Shown here piece by piece: positions 4,951 to 6,662 of a stretch of 6,662 nucleotides of DNA. This DNA comes from Xanthobacteraceae bacterium. GTDB lineage: Bacteria > Pseudomonadota > Alphaproteobacteria > Rhizobiales > Xanthobacteraceae. The stretch spans positions 1-6,662 of the forward strand of contig JASHQO010000533.1 in assembly GCA_030039105.1 (NCBI GenBank). Reading direction: 5' to 3'. Both the position numbers and the translations under genes were made by a program. How positions within the stretch are numbered: position 1 is the stretch's first letter; each line of letters begins with the position of its first letter. The notes below the pieces were generated by a model. The model searched no databases, was not told the origin of the DNA, and saw only the letters and a list, made by a program, of their open reading frames with translations.

Positions 4951-6537
4951 TCAGCGCCCCGTCCTTGCCAGCGAATGCACCCAGCCCTGCATGCGCTTCT
5001 TGGCGTTGGCGATGTCTTGTTTCGAGAACCAGTCCTCCGGCTTGACCTTGTCGACCGGATAGACCGGCCGCAGGAAGTCGCTCTCATATCCGAACGGCAC
5101 GGTGGCATCGATGCCCATGCCGCCTTCGAACTGGGTGTTCGACGCCGTCCATTGCCGCTCGCCGGCGGTCATGCGTTCGGCCGGCATGAACGTCTGGCCG
5201 CGGCCGCCGGGGATCGGGTTCAAAATGTCGGTCTTGGGATTCACCCGCGTGGTCAGGCACCACATGACGTCGTCCATCGAATATGGATCGACATCCTCCG
5301 AGACCGCGATGGCGAGCCGCATGCCCTGCGAGCACGACAGCGCGGCGGCCATGAAATTGCGCTGCCAGCCTTCGTCGATCTGGTGGCGCTTCTTGACCTG
5401 GATGATGCAGCCGCCCCAGTCGGTCATGCAGTAGGGGATGACCACGTTCTGCACGATGCCGGGCTGCAGCCGGTTGCACAGCTCGTAGATCGCCGCCTCG
5501 CGCACGGTGGTGTCGATGTTGTGGTCGTCGAGCATGTGGACGCCGAGCGCGAAGATGATCGGCTTGCCTTCCGGCTTGCGCATGGTGATGCCGGTGACGT
5601 GGAAGGTCGGCGCCTTGTAGGACTTGCCCATGTAGCCGGCCCACTCGGGATGGAAGTGGTAGCGGCCCTGCACGCCGGCGTCTTCGGCTTCCTTGGTCTC
5701 GAAGCGGCGGTCGCGCGGATTGACGTAGCCTTCGAGCACCAGCTCGCAGTCGGCGAGCGCCATGGCGTCGACGGTGCGCGCCTTGACGAGACGAATGGGC
5801 GCGCCTTGCACCGCCGAGGCGATGCCGATCTCGTCGCAGCCCATCGGCAGCACCGCGTAGTCGAAGCCGGCGCCGGCCATCAGGGTGCAGGCCGGCGGCA
5901 CGCCGAAGCACATGGTGATCGGCACCGGCTGGTCGTCCTTGTAGTGCTTGTTGACCACCTGCCACATGTGCGAGCCGGGCGAAATCTGGAATGTGCCGAC
6001 GTTGCCCCAGCGGAAATTCATGCGGTTGTAGCCGAGGTCGGAGCCGCCTTCGAACTGCGCGCCGGTGACGCAGCGGATGCCGGAGCCGACGGTGAGCTCC
6101 GGCTCGTAGGTGGTGTGGCGGATCGGCACCAGCCATTTGTTGACGTCGTCGGGCTGCTCGATGACGAATTCCTGGCACGGCGCTTCGGCTTGCGCGATCT
6201 CGACCGGCGCAACCGGATGCGACAGCGCATGCGCCAGCTTCCTGACGCGGTCGGGATCGTCCTTCCAGCCGAACATGCGGTTGATCACCGCCATGTCGCC
6301 GAACAGGTTGGTGATGACGCGGTGGTTCGGCTTGCCCTTGATGGTGTTGAACAGCACCGGGCAGCCGCCGTCCATGTGCTTCTGCAGCCCGGTGATCTGC
6401 AGGTCGGGATCGACTTCCTTGTCGGTCTCGATCAACTCGCCGGAGGCGCGCAGCCATTGCAGCGCCGAGCGCAGGTCGAAGGCCTGGTTGGGCGTCGCGG
6501 GGGTTTGTTGTTGGTCCTGGCGCAGCGGCTGTTGCAT
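4951..6537 (-). CDS. Divergent UbiD-family decarboxylase with enlarged active-site loop
   Basis: Predicted prenylated-FMN-dependent (de)carboxylase, cytoplasmic. The start chosen is ATG 6537 (528 residues), with GGGA 9 nt upstream. ATG 6552 would give 533 residues but leave only about 12 nt of leader. A GTG at 6627 lies upstream of the promoter and is excluded. Aligning on ISPGSH, the expected site residues are Asp167 (Asn in most UbiD proteins), Arg172, His190 and Glu236. The proton-donor Glu298 is in PEWAGY, matching EWTGYY of the first UbiD. The other active-site Glu is probably Glu280 in RRFETKE, 18 residues before Glu298 instead of 5, because about 13 extra residues are inserted; EGPFGE is absent. 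The RPPDE motif is also replaced. The C-terminal half (EDVDPYSMDDVMWCLTTRVNP, and later GGMGIDATVPFGYESDF) is clearly UbiD. The protein differs from its neighbour throughout, so the two are old paralogues, not a recent duplication. Phthaloyl-CoA decarboxylase or a related CoA-thioester enzyme is possible given the adjacent ligase, but not shown. Confidence 0.88.
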   Translation of the reverse strand: MQQPLRQDQQQTPATPNQAFDLRSALQWLRASGELIETDKEVDPDLQITGLQKHMDGGCPVLFNTIKGKPNHRVITNLFGDMAVINRMFGWKDDPDRVRKLAHALSHPVAPVEIAQAEAPCQEFVIEQPDDVNKWLVPIRHTTYEPELTVGSGIRCVTGAQFEGGSDLGYNRMNFRWGNVGTFQISPGSHMWQVVNKHYKDDQPVPITMCFGVPPACTLMAGAGFDYAVLPMGCDEIGIASAVQGAPIRLVKARTVDAMALADCELVLEGYVNPRDRRFETKEAEDAGVQGRYHFHPEWAGYMGKSYKAPTFHVTGITMRKPEGKPIIFALGVHMLDDHNIDTTVREAAIYELCNRLQPGIVQNVVIPYCMTDWGGCIIQVKKRHQIDEGWQRNFMAAALSCSQGMRLAIAVSEDVDPYSMDDVMWCLTTRVNPKTDILNPIPGGRGQTFMPAERMTAGERQWTASNTQFEGGMGIDATVPFGYESDFLRPVYPVDKVKPEDWFSKQDIANAKKRMQGWVHSLARTGR

Positions 6538-6570
6538 TGTCGGCGGTCCCATTGCATAGATTTCTAAGTA

Positions 6571-6599
6571 ATTATCCGAAAGGGTATGGGCCCTGTCAA
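6571..6599 (-). promoter_or_regulatory. Near-consensus sigma-70-type promoter of the divergent UbiD gene
   Basis: On the minus strand a perfect TTGACA (6599-6594), a 17-bp spacer and GATAAT (6576-6571) precede a predicted start near 6564. This gives leaders of about 27 nt to ATG 6537 and 12 nt to ATG 6552, supporting the former. No operator-like repeat is evident. The 63 bases beyond it to the window end are GC-rich, with no gene or motif I can support. Confidence 0.75.
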
Positions 6600-6662
6600 C
6601 GCCGCGCCGCGCACCGTCGAAGGCCACGCCGCAGCCGCGGCGCGTCAGCGCGTTCCCGCCGC

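Noticed and set aside
4822..6567. 581-codon plus-strand open frame across the second UbiD gene
   Set aside because: It is an antisense shadow with His/Arg/Val/Asp-rich composition and no motif, and would overlap the ligase 3' end and the repeat.
6538..6627. Upstream GTG start (6627) for the second UbiD
   Set aside because: The coding extension would run through a near-perfect -35/-10 promoter and has no family-like sequence.

Overview
The window comes from a GC-rich genome (roughly two-thirds G+C by eye). Long open frames on both strands are therefore expected, and most of them are shadows of real genes. Three signs point to an alphaproteobacterium, probably a Bradyrhizobium/Rhodopseudomonas-like member of the Rhizobiales: codon choice; a phased TTAA-N7-(G/T)TAA array resembling CtrA boxes; and an intergenic palindromic repeat of the CCCGGATGAGCG type that I recall from Bradyrhizobiaceae genomes. 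The taxon is an inference, not a search result.

Layout, left to right. Positions 1-117 hold no gene I can support. Positions 118-1515 (minus) encode a 465-residue, mostly coiled-coil protein of unknown function. It carries four tandem 14-residue repeats, the last 42-bp copies nearly identical in DNA. Positions 1516-1685 hold a minus-strand intrinsic terminator for the gene to the right and three CtrA-like half-sites exactly 11 bp apart, upstream of the coiled-coil gene. Positions 1686-3212 (minus) encode a canonical UbiD-family, prenylated-FMN-dependent decarboxylase. A short divergent control region (about 3213-3299) has a consensus -10 box and a small palindrome. Positions 3300-4871 (plus) encode an AMP-forming acyl-CoA ligase. 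An 82-bp double-hairpin repeat (4867-4948) sits between the convergent ends of this gene and the next, and supplies the ligase stop codon. Positions 4951-6537 (minus) encode a second, very divergent UbiD-family decarboxylase. Upstream of it lies an almost perfect sigma-70-type promoter (TTGACA, 17 bp, GATAAT).

The metabolic core is UbiD / CoA ligase / divergent UbiD. UbiD enzymes reversibly (de)carboxylate unsaturated or aromatic acids using prenylated FMN, and the ligase makes CoA thioesters. The natural reading is a peripheral route for an aromatic or unsaturated carboxylic acid, with decarboxylation before or after CoA activation. The second UbiD keeps the flavin-site Arg, the metal-site His and Glu and the proton-donor Glu. 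It has Asp where Asn is usual at the metal site, and an enlarged loop between the two active-site Glu positions. This may mean an unusual substrate, possibly a CoA thioester as in phthaloyl-CoA decarboxylase. No UbiX flavin prenyltransferase, ring-cleavage enzyme, transporter or regulator lies in the window, so the substrate cannot be fixed. The coiled-coil gene looks like a separate, probably cell-cycle-controlled unit.
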